Assembly: GCF_001552135.1 (NCBI RefSeq)
Contig: NZ_BCQP01000004.1
Span: 310,001 to 374,000, forward strand
Direction: 5' to 3'
Length of the DNA stretch: 64,000 nucleotides
Source: Actinomadura chibensis NBRC 106107
Lineage (GTDB): Bacteria; Actinomycetota; Actinomycetes; Streptosporangiales; Streptosporangiaceae
Shown: positions 8,900 to 16,792 of the stretch, in pieces
Position numbering within the stretch: position 1 is the stretch's first letter
How the letters are laid out: every line of letters starts with the position of its first letter
Notes under the pieces: generated by a model
Told to the model about the DNA's origin: nothing
The model's database searches: none
The model's input: only the letters and a program-made list of their open reading frames with translations
Program-made: the position numbers and the translations under genes

Positions 8900-10314
8900 T
8901 GGACCTGCTCGGCACCCCCGGGGGCGCGGCCGGCGGCCCGGTGCGCGTCGCCGGCCGCGAGCTGCCGCGCGACGAGCTGTTCGACCGGGCGGCGGCCGTC
9001 GCCGCCGAGATCCGCGGCGCGGACGCCGTCGCCGTGCACGCCGCGGCGTCGCTGGAGACGGTCGTCGCGGTCGTCGGCGGGGTGCTCGCGGGCGTGCCCG
9101 TCGTGCCCGTCCCGCCGGACTCCGGGCCCGCCGAGCGCGCCCACATCCTCGGCGACTCCGGCGCGAGCCTGCTGCTCGCCGCCTCCGGCGCCGAGCGGGC
9201 CGAGGGCGAACCGCCGCTGGTCCCGGTCGACGGGCTGCCGCGCGGCGGCGGCGCGGCGGCGGCCGGCGTCCCCGCCGACGCGACCGCGCTGATCCTCTAC
9301 ACGAGCGGGACGACCGGCGCCCCGAAGGGCGTGCTGATCTCGCGGAGCGCGATCGCCGCCGGGCTGGACGGGCTCGCGGGCGCCTGGGCGTGGACGCCCG
9401 ACGACGTCCTCGTCCACGGGCTGCCGCTGTTCCACGTGCACGGGCTCGTCCTCGGCGTGCTCGGGGCGCTGCGCGTCGGGTCGCGGCTCGTCCACACCGG
9501 GCGGCCGCGGCCCGAGCTGTACGCGGCGGCGGCCGAGCGCGACGGCGGCAGCCTGTTCTTCGGCGTCCCGACGGTCTGGTCGCGGACGGCGGCGGACCCG
9601 TCCGCCGCGCGCGCCCTGCGCGGCGCCCGGCTGCTCGTCTCGGGCAGCGCGCCGCTCCCGGTCCCCGTGTTCGAGCGGCTCGCGGAGCTGACCGGGCACC
9701 GCCCGGTCGAGCGCTACGGGATGACCGAGACCCTCATCACGGTCAGCGCGCGCGCTGACGGCGACCGGCGTCCCGGATACGTCGGCACGCCGCTGCCCGG
9801 CGTGGAGACCCGGCTCGCCGCCGAGGACGGCTCCCCGGTCCCGCACGACGGCGAGACGCCCGGCGAGCTGCACGTCCGCGCGCCGCTGCTGTTCAAGGGG
9901 TACCTGAACCGGCCGGAGGCGACCGAGGAGTCGTTCACCGCCGACGGCTGGTTCCGCACCGGCGACATCGCCGCCGTCGGCCCGGACGGCTGGCACCGCA
10001 TCGTCGGCCGCGCGTCCACCGACCTGATCAAGAGCGGCGGCTACCGCATCGGCGCGGGCGAGATCGAGAACGCGCTGCTGGCGCATCCGGGCGTGCGGGA
10101 GGCGGCCGTCGTCGGCACCCCGCACGACGACCTCGGCGAGCAGGTCACCGCGTACGTGGTGGCGGACGGCGTCGCGGCGGGCGAGCTGACCGACTTCGTC
10201 GCCGGACGGCTGTCGGTCCACAAGCGCCCGCGCGTGGTCCACCTGGTCGAGGCGCTGCCGCGCAACGCGATGGGCAAGGTCGTGAAGACCCGCCTGACCG
10301 AGATCACGCCCTAG
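8896..10314 (+). CDS. MatB-like malonyl-CoA/acyl-CoA synthetase (AMP-forming)
   Basis: A 472-aa ANL-superfamily enzyme. The P-loop is LILYTSGTTGAPKG, the adenine-binding block VERYGMTETL, the hinge and A8 region GRASTDLIKSGGYRIGAGEIE, and the catalytic lysine lies in RNAMGKVVK near the C terminus. The segment LPLFHVHGLVLGVLGALR and the overall length match actinobacterial malonyl-CoA synthetase (MatB), which makes malonyl- or methylmalonyl-CoA for polyketide and fatty acid synthesis. The start ATG overlaps the upstream CoA-transferase stop. Convergent transcription with the TetR gene ends in a shared CTAG that provides the stop codon of both genes (10311-10314). Malonate specificity is inferred from similarity I recognise, not proven. 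Confidence 0.88.
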   Translation: MMDLLGTPGGAAGGPVRVAGRELPRDELFDRAAAVAAEIRGADAVAVHAAASLETVVAVVGGVLAGVPVVPVPPDSGPAERAHILGDSGASLLLAASGAERAEGEPPLVPVDGLPRGGGAAAAGVPADATALILYTSGTTGAPKGVLISRSAIAAGLDGLAGAWAWTPDDVLVHGLPLFHVHGLVLGVLGALRVGSRLVHTGRPRPELYAAAAERDGGSLFFGVPTVWSRTAADPSAARALRGARLLVSGSAPLPVPVFERLAELTGHRPVERYGMTETLITVSARADGDRRPGYVGTPLPGVETRLAAEDGSPVPHDGETPGELHVRAPLLFKGYLNRPEATEESFTADGWFRTGDIAAVGPDGWHRIVGRASTDLIKSGGYRIGAGEIENALLAHPGVREAAVVGTPHDDLGEQVTAYVVADGVAAGELTDFVAGRLSVHKRPRVVHLVEALPRNAMGKVVKTRLTEITP

Positions 10315-10886
10315 GGGAGGAGCTCCGCCAGCACCGGGCGGACCAGGTCGCGGGCGTCCGACTCCGGCGGGGGCGGGCCGTCGGCGCCCACCGAGTAGTA
10401 GCGCAGGAACCCCTGCTGGAAGCACGCGCCCATGAGCAGGGCCGCCACCGCCCGCGTGTCCGCGGCGGCGGCGACGCGCCCGAGGCCGCGCTCGGCGTCC
10501 AGGTAGCGGACCAGCGCGGCGACCGGCTCGTGCGGGCCCGCGTCGTACCTGCGCAGCGCCTCCCGCGACGCCGCCATCAGCCGGGGCTGCGCCGCCATCG
10601 ACGCCATCATCGGGAAGCTCTGCTGGTAGAAGTACACGCCGCCGAGCACGACCGCCACGAGGTTCGCCTCCACGGTGCCCTCGCCCGGGACGCCCTTGGA
10701 CACGAACGCGGGCATCCGCTCGCGCAGGACGCGCAGCATCAGCTCCTCCTTGTCGCGGAAGTGCTTGTAGAGCAGGGCTTCGGAGTAGCCCGCGGCCTTC
10801 GCGATCTCCTTGGTGGTGGCGCGGGCGACGCCGTGCCGCCGCATGATGTCGGCCGCCGCGTCGAGGATCCGCTCCCGCGCGCTCAA
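10311..10886 (-). CDS. TetR-family transcriptional regulator
   Basis: A 191-aa one-component repressor. The N-terminal helix-turn-helix is RERILDAAADIMRRHG followed by ATTKEIAKAAGYSEALLYKHFRDKEEL, classic TetR. The C-terminal ligand domain is divergent, as usual. It is divergent from the NAD(P)-binding protein at 10976, and the 89-bp gap contains a long dyad (10905-10952), so it most likely represses itself and that gene. The tail overlaps the synthetase by 4 bp. The ligand is unknown. Confidence 0.92.
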   Translation of the reverse strand: MSARERILDAAADIMRRHGVARATTKEIAKAAGYSEALLYKHFRDKEELMLRVLRERMPAFVSKGVPGEGTVEANLVAVVLGGVYFYQQSFPMMASMAAQPRLMAASREALRRYDAGPHEPVAALVRYLDAERGLGRVAAAADTRAVAALLMGACFQQGFLRYYSVGADGPPPPESDARDLVRPVLAELLP

Positions 10887-10904
10887 TGGACCGCCCCCTT
10901 GACA

Positions 10905-10952
10905 GGTGAGTGAACGCTTACCACCCTAGAGGTTAGTAAGTATTCACTCACC
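10905..10952. promoter_or_regulatory. Putative TetR operator: 17-bp inverted repeat
   Basis: GGTGAGTGAACGCTTAC (10905-10921) and GTAAGTATTCACTCACC (10936-10952) are inverted copies matching at 15 of 17 positions, separated by 14 bp. The element sits between the divergent TetR gene and the NAD(P)-binding gene. GTGAGTGAACGCTTAC-like sequences are common TetR-family operators in actinobacteria. Confidence 0.7.
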
Positions 10953-10975
10953 CCCTTCCGGAAGGGAAGGCACCG

Positions 10976-11629
10976 ATGAAGTTGACGATCTTCGGCGCGA
11001 GCGGGCGGACCGGCGTGCACGCCGTCCGGCGGGCGCTGGCCGCCGGGCACGAGGTGACCGCCGTCGTCCGCGACACGGCCGCGCTGCCCGCCGACCTGTG
11101 GGACGGCGCGAGCCGCGGCCCCGCCGCCGTCCAGGCCGACGTCATGGACCCGGCCGCGATCGAGGGGGCGGTCAAGGGCCGCGACGCCGTCATCACCGCG
11201 ATCGGCTCCCGCGAGGGCCGCCGCCCGACCACCGTGTGCGCGGACAGCACCCGCGCCATCCTCGCCGCCATGCGCGCCACCGGCGCGGAGCGGTTCCTGC
11301 TGACGAGCGCCGCCGGGCTGCACGCCGGGCCGGGCGACGACCCGCTCACCCGGTACGTCGCGAAGCCGCTCGTCCTGCAGCGGATCCTCAGGCACGCGTT
11401 CGCCGACATGCGCGCCGCCGAGGACGCCGTCCGCGCCTCCGGGCTGGCCTGGACGATCGTCCGCCCGCCGCGGCTCACCGACGGGGCGGGGAAGGGCCGC
11501 TACCGCAGCGCCGTCGACCGCAACGTCCGCGGCGGCCTGTCCATCGCGCGGGCCGACCTCGCCGTCGCGCTGATCGACCTCGCCGCCGACCCGGACTCCG
11601 CCGGGCACGTCGTCAGCGTCGCGGGCTGA
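10976..11629 (+). CDS. NAD(P)-binding oxidoreductase (NmrA/atypical SDR type)
   Basis: A 217-aa Rossmann protein starting MKLTIFGASGRTGVH, the G-x-x-G-x-x-G NADP-binding motif of atypical short-chain dehydrogenases such as YwnB/BVR-B-like proteins. Later blocks are VTAVVRD, DVMDPAAIEGAVKGRDAVITAIGS and the active-site region RFLLTSAAGLHAGPGD, with WTIVRPPRLTDG near the end. The start is supported by GGAAGGGAAGG a few bases upstream. It is divergent from a TetR regulator with a long operator between them, so it is probably the regulated target, perhaps part of a detoxification or redox response. The substrate is unknown. Confidence 0.87.
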   Translation: MKLTIFGASGRTGVHAVRRALAAGHEVTAVVRDTAALPADLWDGASRGPAAVQADVMDPAAIEGAVKGRDAVITAIGSREGRRPTTVCADSTRAILAAMRATGAERFLLTSAAGLHAGPGDDPLTRYVAKPLVLQRILRHAFADMRAAEDAVRASGLAWTIVRPPRLTDGAGKGRYRSAVDRNVRGGLSIARADLAVALIDLAADPDSAGHVVSVAG

Positions 11630-11657
11630 GCCGCCCGGACCATGGGGACGGGCCGCA

Positions 11658-11669
11658 TGACACCTGTCA
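11658..11669. promoter_or_regulatory. Palindrome TGACA-CC-TGTCA upstream of the two-component genes
   Basis: A perfect 5+5 bp dyad with a 2-bp centre lies 78 bp before the histidine kinase start, and a further TGACAG half-site follows at 11681. This is the position expected for autoregulation by the response regulator. Function is inferred from position only. Confidence 0.35.
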
Positions 11670-11746
11670 CGCCGATCCGCTGACAGCCGCCCCTACCGGA
11701 CTCCCGCGCGGCTCGCGAGGATGGGGGGCATGAGAGGTGCCAGGAC

Positions 11747-13024
11747 ATGACGGTCGCGACGACGGCCGACCTCGAAGAGCGCGCCGCCCGGCGGCTGGAG
11801 CGCTACCGGCGGGTGACGTACCGGTCGTTCCTGCTCGCCGCGCTCGGGTTCGTCGCGCCGAGCCTGGTCGGGCTGGAGTTCGCCTACCGGGACGGGAACC
11901 TCGCCGCGCCGCTCGTCCCGGTCGGGCTCGCCGGGCTCGGGCTGCTCGGCTGGTGCTACGCGCGGCTCGTCCGGGCGGGCCTCGGCGGCGGCGCGTCCCG
12001 GCGCGACCTCGTCCTCAGCGGCGCCGTCGCGGCCGCGATGAGCCTGCTGCTCCTCGCGCACCCGCTGTTCAGCGTCGTCCCGGTGTTCTGGCTGTCGGCG
12101 GTGGTGCTGTCCCCGATGAGCCGGCGGCGGATCGCCGTCCTGTGCGTCGCCACCGGGACGGTCTGCGGCGCGGTCGCCGCCGTCGCCTCCGGCCGCCTCT
12201 ACCCGGACGGGAACGCCCCCTGGTACGCGATCCTGCCGCTCACGACCGTCGTGTACACCGGGGTCTGCGGGATCGTGGCGTTCGTCAACCGGTACCAGCG
12301 CCGCATGTGGGACCTGCACCAGGAGACCCACGACGCCCGCGACGCCCTCGCCCGCCTCGCCGTCACCGAGGAGCGGCTCCGGTTCTCCCGCGACCTGCAC
12401 GACCTCCTCGGCCACAGCCTGTCGCTGATCGCGGTGAAGAGCGAGCTGGCGATGCGGCTCGCGGCCGCCGACCCGGAGCGGGCGGGCGCGGAGATGGCCG
12501 ACGTGCGGCGCGCCGCCCGGGAGGCGCTCCGGGAGGTGCGGGCCGCCGTCCACGGGTACCGCGCCGTCGAGCTGGACGCCGAGCTGGCGGGCGTCCGCGC
12601 CGTGCTGGACGCCGCCGGGATCCGCTGCGCGGTCGAGGGCCTCGGCGGGGCTGGGGACGCGGACGGCCCCGCCGCCGAGCTGCCGTCCGAGGTCCGCGCG
12701 GCGCTGGCCTGGGTGGTCCGGGAGGGCGCCACCAACGTGATCAAGCACAGCGAGGCGCGGCGGTGCGCCGTGCGGCTCACCTCGTGCGGCGGGTCCGTGG
12801 CGCTGGAGATGCGCAACGACGGCGTCCGCGCCGGGGACGGCCCGCCGGGCTCGGGCCTCACCGGGCTGGCCGAGCGGCTCGCCGTGCTCGGCGGCGAGGT
12901 CAGCGCGGGCCCGGACGGCCGCGACGGGTTCCTCCTGCGCGCCGTCGTCCCGCTCCCCGGACCGGACGGCGGCGCCGTCCCCGCGGAGCGCGCGCCCGAG
13001 GCCGCCGCCGGGAGGCCCGCGTGA
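11747..13024 (+). CDS. Sensor histidine kinase, DesK/NarL-partner type
   Basis: A 425-aa membrane kinase. The N-terminal half has about five hydrophobic segments (for example FLLAALGFVAPSLVGLEFA, VAAAMSLLLLAHPLF, WLSAVVL and AILPLTTVVYTGVCGIVAF), so the sensing part is embedded in the membrane with no large extracellular domain. A dimerisation and phosphoacceptor helix follows: EERLRFSRDLHDLLGHSLS, with His218 as the likely phosphorylation site (HisKA_3). The HATPase part shows VVREGATNVIKHSEA (N box) and GSGLTGLAERLAVLGG. The stop overlaps the response regulator start (GTGA). This architecture is that of DesK/LiaS-like sensors of membrane state, but the signal is unknown. Confidence 0.93.
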   Translation: MTVATTADLEERAARRLERYRRVTYRSFLLAALGFVAPSLVGLEFAYRDGNLAAPLVPVGLAGLGLLGWCYARLVRAGLGGGASRRDLVLSGAVAAAMSLLLLAHPLFSVVPVFWLSAVVLSPMSRRRIAVLCVATGTVCGAVAAVASGRLYPDGNAPWYAILPLTTVVYTGVCGIVAFVNRYQRRMWDLHQETHDARDALARLAVTEERLRFSRDLHDLLGHSLSLIAVKSELAMRLAAADPERAGAEMADVRRAAREALREVRAAVHGYRAVELDAELAGVRAVLDAAGIRCAVEGLGGAGDADGPAAELPSEVRAALAWVVREGATNVIKHSEARRCAVRLTSCGGSVALEMRNDGVRAGDGPPGSGLTGLAERLAVLGGEVSAGPDGRDGFLLRAVVPLPGPDGGAVPAERAPEAAAGRPA

Positions 13025-13626
13025 TCCGCGTCCTGCTGGCCGACGACGAGCACCTCATCCGGGGCGCCGTCGCCGCCCTGCTCGGCCTCGAACCCGACCT
13101 GGAGGTCGTCGCCGAGGTCGGACGCGGGGACGAGGTCGCCGCCGCCGTCGCCGCCCGCGACCCGGACGTCGCCGTCCTCGACATCGAGATGCCGGGCGCG
13201 GACGGCCTCGCCGTCGCCGAGGGCCTCGCCGCGTCCGGGGCGCGCTGCGCGGTCTGCATCCTGACCAGCTTCGGCCGTCCCGGCTACCTGCGCCGCGCGA
13301 TGGCCGCCGGGGTCCGCGGCTTCGTCGCGAAGGACGCCCCGACGCAGGAGCTCGCCGCCGCGATCCGCAAGGTCCACGGCGGCGGCCGCTACCTGGACGC
13401 CGACCTCGCCGCGGGCGCGATGGCCGCAGGCGACAACCCGCTCTCCGAGCGCGAGCGCGAGATCCTGCGGCTCACCGGGACGGGCACCGAGACGGCCCGC
13501 ATCGCCGCCCTGCTGCACCTGTCGGAGGGGACCGTCCGCAACTACCTGTCCACCGCCATGGCCAAGCTCGGCGCGCCGACCCGCGTCGCCGCCGCCCGCG
13601 CCGCCCACGACATGGGCTGGATCTGA
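13021..13626 (+). CDS. LuxR/NarL-type response regulator
   Basis: A 201-aa DNA-binding response regulator, partner of the preceding kinase. The receiver domain spans residues 1-120 with acidic pocket Asp8/Asp9, phosphorylation site Asp54 in VLDIEMPGADG, Thr82 in ILTSFG and Lys104 in FVAKDAPT. The LuxR-type helix-turn-helix occupies about 138-201, with LSEREREILRLTGTGTETARIAALL and SEGTVRNYLS. The GTG start at 13021 overlaps the kinase stop, ensuring coupled synthesis. The DesR-like layout suggests control of neighbouring or membrane-lipid genes; no obvious target is adjacent except its own promoter region, which carries a TGACA dyad. Confidence 0.94.
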   Translation: MIRVLLADDEHLIRGAVAALLGLEPDLEVVAEVGRGDEVAAAVAARDPDVAVLDIEMPGADGLAVAEGLAASGARCAVCILTSFGRPGYLRRAMAAGVRGFVAKDAPTQELAAAIRKVHGGGRYLDADLAAGAMAAGDNPLSEREREILRLTGTGTETARIAALLHLSEGTVRNYLSTAMAKLGAPTRVAAARAAHDMGWI

Positions 13627-13635
13627 CCCCGCCGC

Positions 13636-13641
13636 TACTCT
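13636..13641 (+). promoter_or_regulatory. -10 hexamer, leaderless start of the aminotransferase
   Basis: TACTCT ends 7 nt before the GTG at 13649. With normal spacing the transcript would begin at the start codon itself. No Shine-Dalgarno is present. Confidence 0.5.
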
Positions 13642-13648
13642 GGTCGGC

Positions 13649-14812
13649 GTGGGTGAGCCTCTCGTAGCGCGCATGCAGGGATTCGGCGAGACGATCTTCG
13701 CGGAGATGTCCGCGCTGGCGGTCTCGACGGGATCGATCAATCTCGGCCAGGGATTCCCCGACTCCGAGGGCCCGGCGGCCATGCTCGACGCGGCGGTCGA
13801 GGCGATCCGGTCCGGCCTGAACCAGTACCCGCCCGGCCCCGGACTGCCGGAACTGCGGGAGGCGGTGGCGGCGCAGCGGCTCGACCGGTACGGGCTGTCC
13901 TACGACCCGGCCGCCGAGGTGTTCGTGACCGTCGGCGCGACCGAGGGGATCGCCGCCGCGGTGCTGGCGCTCGCCGGGCCCGGCGACGAGGTCGTCGTGT
14001 TCGAGCCCTACTACGACTCCTACGCCGCCGTGATCGCGCTCGCCGGGGCGCGGCGCCGGGCGGTCACGCTCCGCCCGGTGGACGGGCGCTTCACCTTCGA
14101 CCCCGCCGAGCTGCGCGCCGCCGTCGGGCCGAGCACAAGGGCGATCCTGGTGAACTCGCCGCACAACCCGTCCGGGACGGTGTTCACCCGCGCCGAGCTG
14201 GAGGTCATCGCGGACGTCTGCCGCGAGCACGACCTCGTCGCGATCACCGACGAGGTGTACGAGTACCTGACGTTCGACGACGCCGAGCACGTCCCGCTCG
14301 CGACGCTCGACGGGATGCGCGAGCGGACGGTGGCGGTGTCGTCCGCGGGCAAGACGTTCTCCGCCACCGGCTGGAAGACGGGCTGGGTGACCGCGCCCGC
14401 GCCGTACGTGCGGGCCGTCCAGACGGTGAAGCAGTTCCTCACCTTCACGGCCAGCGCGCCCTACCAGCGGGCCGCCGCGTACGCGCTCGGCAACGAGGTC
14501 CCGTGGGTCGAGGAGCTGCGCAAGGGGCTGCAGGGCAAGCGCGACCGGCTGATCGCCGGGCTGGAGGCGGCCGGGTTCGTCACCTACCGGCCGCAGGGGA
14601 CGTATTTCGTGCAGGCCGACATCCGGCCGCTGGGCTTCACCGACGGCATGGAGCTGGCCCGCGCGCTGCCGGCGAAGGCGGGCGTCGTCGCCGTCCCCAC
14701 GCAGGTGTTCTACGACGACGCGGAGGCGGGGGCGCACTTCGTCCGCTTCGCGTTCTGCAAGAAGGACGAGGTGATCGACGAGGCCGTCGAGCGCCTCGCC
14801 CGGCTGCGCTGA
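13649..14812 (+). CDS. dapC: PLP-dependent aminotransferase, DapC-like
   Basis: A 387-aa fold-type I aminotransferase. The PLP lysine lies in [16 protein letters not shown], with the conserved NSPHNPSG and [10 protein letters not shown] blocks that bind PLP phosphate and pyridine nitrogen. [24 protein letters not shown] and the C-terminal [10 protein letters not shown] are the pattern of the group that includes actinobacterial N-succinyldiaminopimelate aminotransferase (DapC) and kynurenine aminotransferase-like enzymes. If DapC, it would supply meso-diaminopimelate for the wall made by the mur genes further right. I kept the GTG at 13649 because of the -10 hexamer 7 nt upstream; an ATG nine codons in is the alternative. 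The gene symbol is tentative. Confidence 0.82.
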   Translation: MGEPLVARMQGFGETIFAEMSALAVSTGSINLGQGFPDSEGPAAMLDAAVEAIRSGLNQYPPGPGLPELREAVAAQRLDRYGLSYDPAAEVFVTVGATEGIAAAVLALAGPGDEVVVFEPYYDSYAAVIALAGARRRAVTLRPVDGRFTFDPAELRAAVGPSTRAILVNSPHNPSGTVFTRAELEVIADVCREHDLVAITDEVYEYLTFDDAEHVPLATLDGMRERTVAVSSAGKTFSATGWKTGWVTAPAPYVRAVQTVKQFLTFTASAPYQRAAAYALGNEVPWVEELRKGLQGKRDRLIAGLEAAGFVTYRPQGTYFVQADIRPLGFTDGMELARALPAKAGVVAVPTQVFYDDAEAGAHFVRFAFCKKDEVIDEAVERLARLR

Positions 14813-14856
14813 CCCGCACGCCGGTAGGGATGACGAGAGCGGTTGAGGAGCGTGCC

Positions 14857-15963
14857 GTGCCGGATCCGATCGAAGTCCGCAAGGTCCCCATCGAGAGCGT
14901 GACCGACGCGTCCGGGCTCGCCCGGCTGATCGACGACGGCGTCCTGGACGCCGACCGGGTCCTCGCCGTGGTCGGCAAGACCGAGGGCAACGGCGGCGTG
15001 AACGACTACACCCGGCTGCTGGCCGACCGCGCGTTCCGCGAGGTGCTGGTCGCGAAGGGGACCCGGACGCCCGAGGAGGTGGCGCGCGTCCCGCTGGTGT
15101 GGTCGGGCGGCACCGACGGCGTCCTCAGCCCGCACGCCACCGTGTTCGCCACCGTCGACCCGGCGTCCGCGCCGCGCTCGGACGAGCCGCGCCTGTCGGT
15201 CGGCGTCGCGATGAGCGAGGTGATCCGGCCCGAGGACATCGGCCGTCCCGCGATGGTGGAGACGGTCGCGGCGGGCGTCCGCGACGCGATGAAGGCCGCG
15301 GGCATCGACGACCCGGCGGACGTCCACTACGTGCAGACGAAGACGCCGCTGCTCACCCTCGACACCATCAACGACGCCAAGTCGCGCGGCCACGGCGTCG
15401 TCACCGAGGACACCCTCAAGTCCATGGACATCTCCAACTCCACGACCGCGCTCGGCATCGCCGTCGCGCTCGGGGAGATCGAGCCGCCGTCGGCGGAGCA
15501 GATCCACACGGACCTGTCGCTGTACTCGTCGGTCGCGTCGTGCTCGTCCGGCGTGGAACTCGACCGGGCGCAGATCGTGGTGGTCGGCAACGTGCGCGGC
15601 ATCGGCGGCCGGTACCGCGCCGGGCACGGCGTGATGCGGGACGCGCTCGACGCCGACGGGATCTGGGACGCGGTCAGGTCGGCGGGCGTCGCCCTCCCGG
15701 ACCGCCCGCACCCGTCCGACCTCGGCGACCGGCTCGTCAACGTGTTCATCAAGTGCGAGGCCGACCCGGGCGGCTCGGTCCGGGGCCGCCGCAACATCAT
15801 GCTGGACGACTCCGACGTGCACTGGCACCGGCAGATCAAGGCGTGCGTCGGCGGCGTCGCGGCGTCCGTGACCGGCGACCCGGCCGTGTTCGTGTCGGTC
15901 GCGGCCGTGCACCAGGGGCCGTCCGGCGGCGGCACCGTCGCGGCGATCGCCGACCTCGGCTGA
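14857..15963 (+). CDS. Ring-opening amidohydrolase (cyanuric acid amidohydrolase/barbiturase family)
   Basis: A 368-aa member of the small AtzD/barbiturase family, which hydrolyses cyclic amides such as cyanuric acid or barbituric acid. The fold has three repeats, each with a Lys-Ser pair. Here these are Lys41 ([13 protein letters not shown]) with Ser83 ([12 protein letters not shown]), Lys162 (QTKTPLL) with Ser230/231 ([10 protein letters not shown]), and Lys299 (IKCEADPGG) with Ser347 (FVSVAA). The C-terminal [11 protein letters not shown] and HQGPSGGG blocks also match. The GTG at 14857 is preceded 6 nt upstream by GAGGAG. No triazine or uracil-catabolism genes are adjacent, so barbiturase-type pyrimidine degradation or another lactam is possible. 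Family sure, substrate not. Confidence 0.9.
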   Translation: MPDPIEVRKVPIESVTDASGLARLIDDGVLDADRVLAVVGKTEGNGGVNDYTRLLADRAFREVLVAKGTRTPEEVARVPLVWSGGTDGVLSPHATVFATVDPASAPRSDEPRLSVGVAMSEVIRPEDIGRPAMVETVAAGVRDAMKAAGIDDPADVHYVQTKTPLLTLDTINDAKSRGHGVVTEDTLKSMDISNSTTALGIAVALGEIEPPSAEQIHTDLSLYSSVASCSSGVELDRAQIVVVGNVRGIGGRYRAGHGVMRDALDADGIWDAVRSAGVALPDRPHPSDLGDRLVNVFIKCEADPGGSVRGRRNIMLDDSDVHWHRQIKACVGGVAASVTGDPAVFVSVAAVHQGPSGGGTVAAIADLG

Positions 15964-16017
15964 CCCGCGCGCACGGATAGTATCCGAATAGTCGCCCACC
16001 GTGCTCGCCGGAGGATA

Positions 16018-16023
16018 TAGCCT
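16018..16023 (+). promoter_or_regulatory. -10 hexamer, leaderless start of the SseB-like gene
   Basis: TAGCCT ends 7 nt before the GTG at 16031; the only Shine-Dalgarno-like GGAGG (16010-16014) is too far upstream to act. Confidence 0.45.
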
Positions 16024-16030
16024 TCCTGGC

Positions 16031-16726
16031 GTGTCCGGACTGACGATTCCCGAACCGCAGTTCCCCGGCGACGACGGAAGCGCCGACCCGCGGCTGTGCG
16101 AGGCGCTCGCCGGGTACGCCGCCGGGCGCGTCGGCGCGCACACGGTGCTGCGGCGGCTGGGGAACGCGCGGCTGCTCGTGCCCGTCGTCGCCGTCCTCAC
16201 CGAGTCCGAGGAGGCGCCGGGCGGGCTCCGGCGCGAGAAGTCGAGCGACATGGCGGTGCCGACCCTGACGGGCGACGACGGCCGGCGCGGCGTCCTCGGG
16301 TTCACCTGCGTGGAGACCATGCGGGCGTGGCGCGCGGACGCCCGGCCGGTCGCGGTCCGCGCCGGGGACGCCTGCCGCGCCGCCCTGGACGAGGGCGCCG
16401 ACGCCCTGGTCGTGGACGTCGCGGGGCCCGTCCCGTTCGCCGTGGACGGGCTGCGGCTGCACCTGCTCGCCGAGGGCCGTCCCGTCCCGCCCCCGCACGA
16501 GGACCCGGACGTCCTCGCCGCCGTCGACGCCGCGTTCGGCTCCGACCAGGCGGTGAGCGGCGTCCGCGTCACCGAGGGCACCTCGACCGAGCTGGCCGTC
16601 CGGTTCGCGGTGGCGCCGGGGCACGACGAGCGCCGCACCGTGCAGCGGGTGTCCGACCGGCTCGCCGAGCTGCTGCGCGGCCACGTCGTCGGCGGCGTCG
16701 AACTCAGCGTCGTCCGGCGCGGCTGA
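16031..16726 (+). CDS. SseB-family protein
   Basis: A 231-aa cytoplasmic protein of the SseB N-terminal domain family seen next to many actinobacterial genes. It starts VSGLTIPEPQFPGDDGSADP, then has HTVLRRLGNARLLVPVVAV, the domain core, followed by the polymorphic segment LGFTCVETMRAWRADARPV and ALVVDVAGPVPF. The function of the family in actinobacteria is unknown; related domains occur with secretion and toxin-immunity genes but nothing like that is nearby. The GTG at 16031 was chosen because a -10 hexamer lies 7 nt before it. The gene converges on the DUF2332 gene, with a perfect hairpin between. Confidence 0.75.
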   Translation: MSGLTIPEPQFPGDDGSADPRLCEALAGYAAGRVGAHTVLRRLGNARLLVPVVAVLTESEEAPGGLRREKSSDMAVPTLTGDDGRRGVLGFTCVETMRAWRADARPVAVRAGDACRAALDEGADALVVDVAGPVPFAVDGLRLHLLAEGRPVPPPHEDPDVLAAVDAAFGSDQAVSGVRVTEGTSTELAVRFAVAPGHDERRTVQRVSDRLAELLRGHVVGGVELSVVRRG

Positions 16727-16740
16727 GGCCCGCTCGCGGC

Positions 16741-16759
16741 CCGGCCTGCGGGAGGCCGG
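16741..16759. terminator. Bidirectional hairpin between convergent genes
   Basis: CCGGCCT and AGGCCGG form a perfect 7-bp stem around a 5-nt GCGGG loop, between the SseB-like gene and the DUF2332 gene. No T-run follows on either strand, which is usual in GC-rich actinobacteria. Confidence 0.6.
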
Positions 16760-16792
16760 TCAGCGCCAGGTCAGCGCCAGGTCAGCGCCAGG
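16760..16792. repeat. 11-bp tandem repeat, three copies, over the DUF2332 stop codon
   Basis: The unit TCAGCGCCAGG occurs three times in perfect tandem. Read on the minus strand each copy carries TGA, and because 11 is not a multiple of 3 the three stops fall in three different frames at the end of the DUF2332 gene. Confidence 0.85.

Noticed and set aside
2975..15963. A single pyrimidine/hydantoin catabolic island joining the HyuAB pair with the AtzD/barbiturase-like gene
   Set aside because: They are 10 kb apart with unrelated operons between and no transporter, dihydropyrimidinase or carbamoylase.
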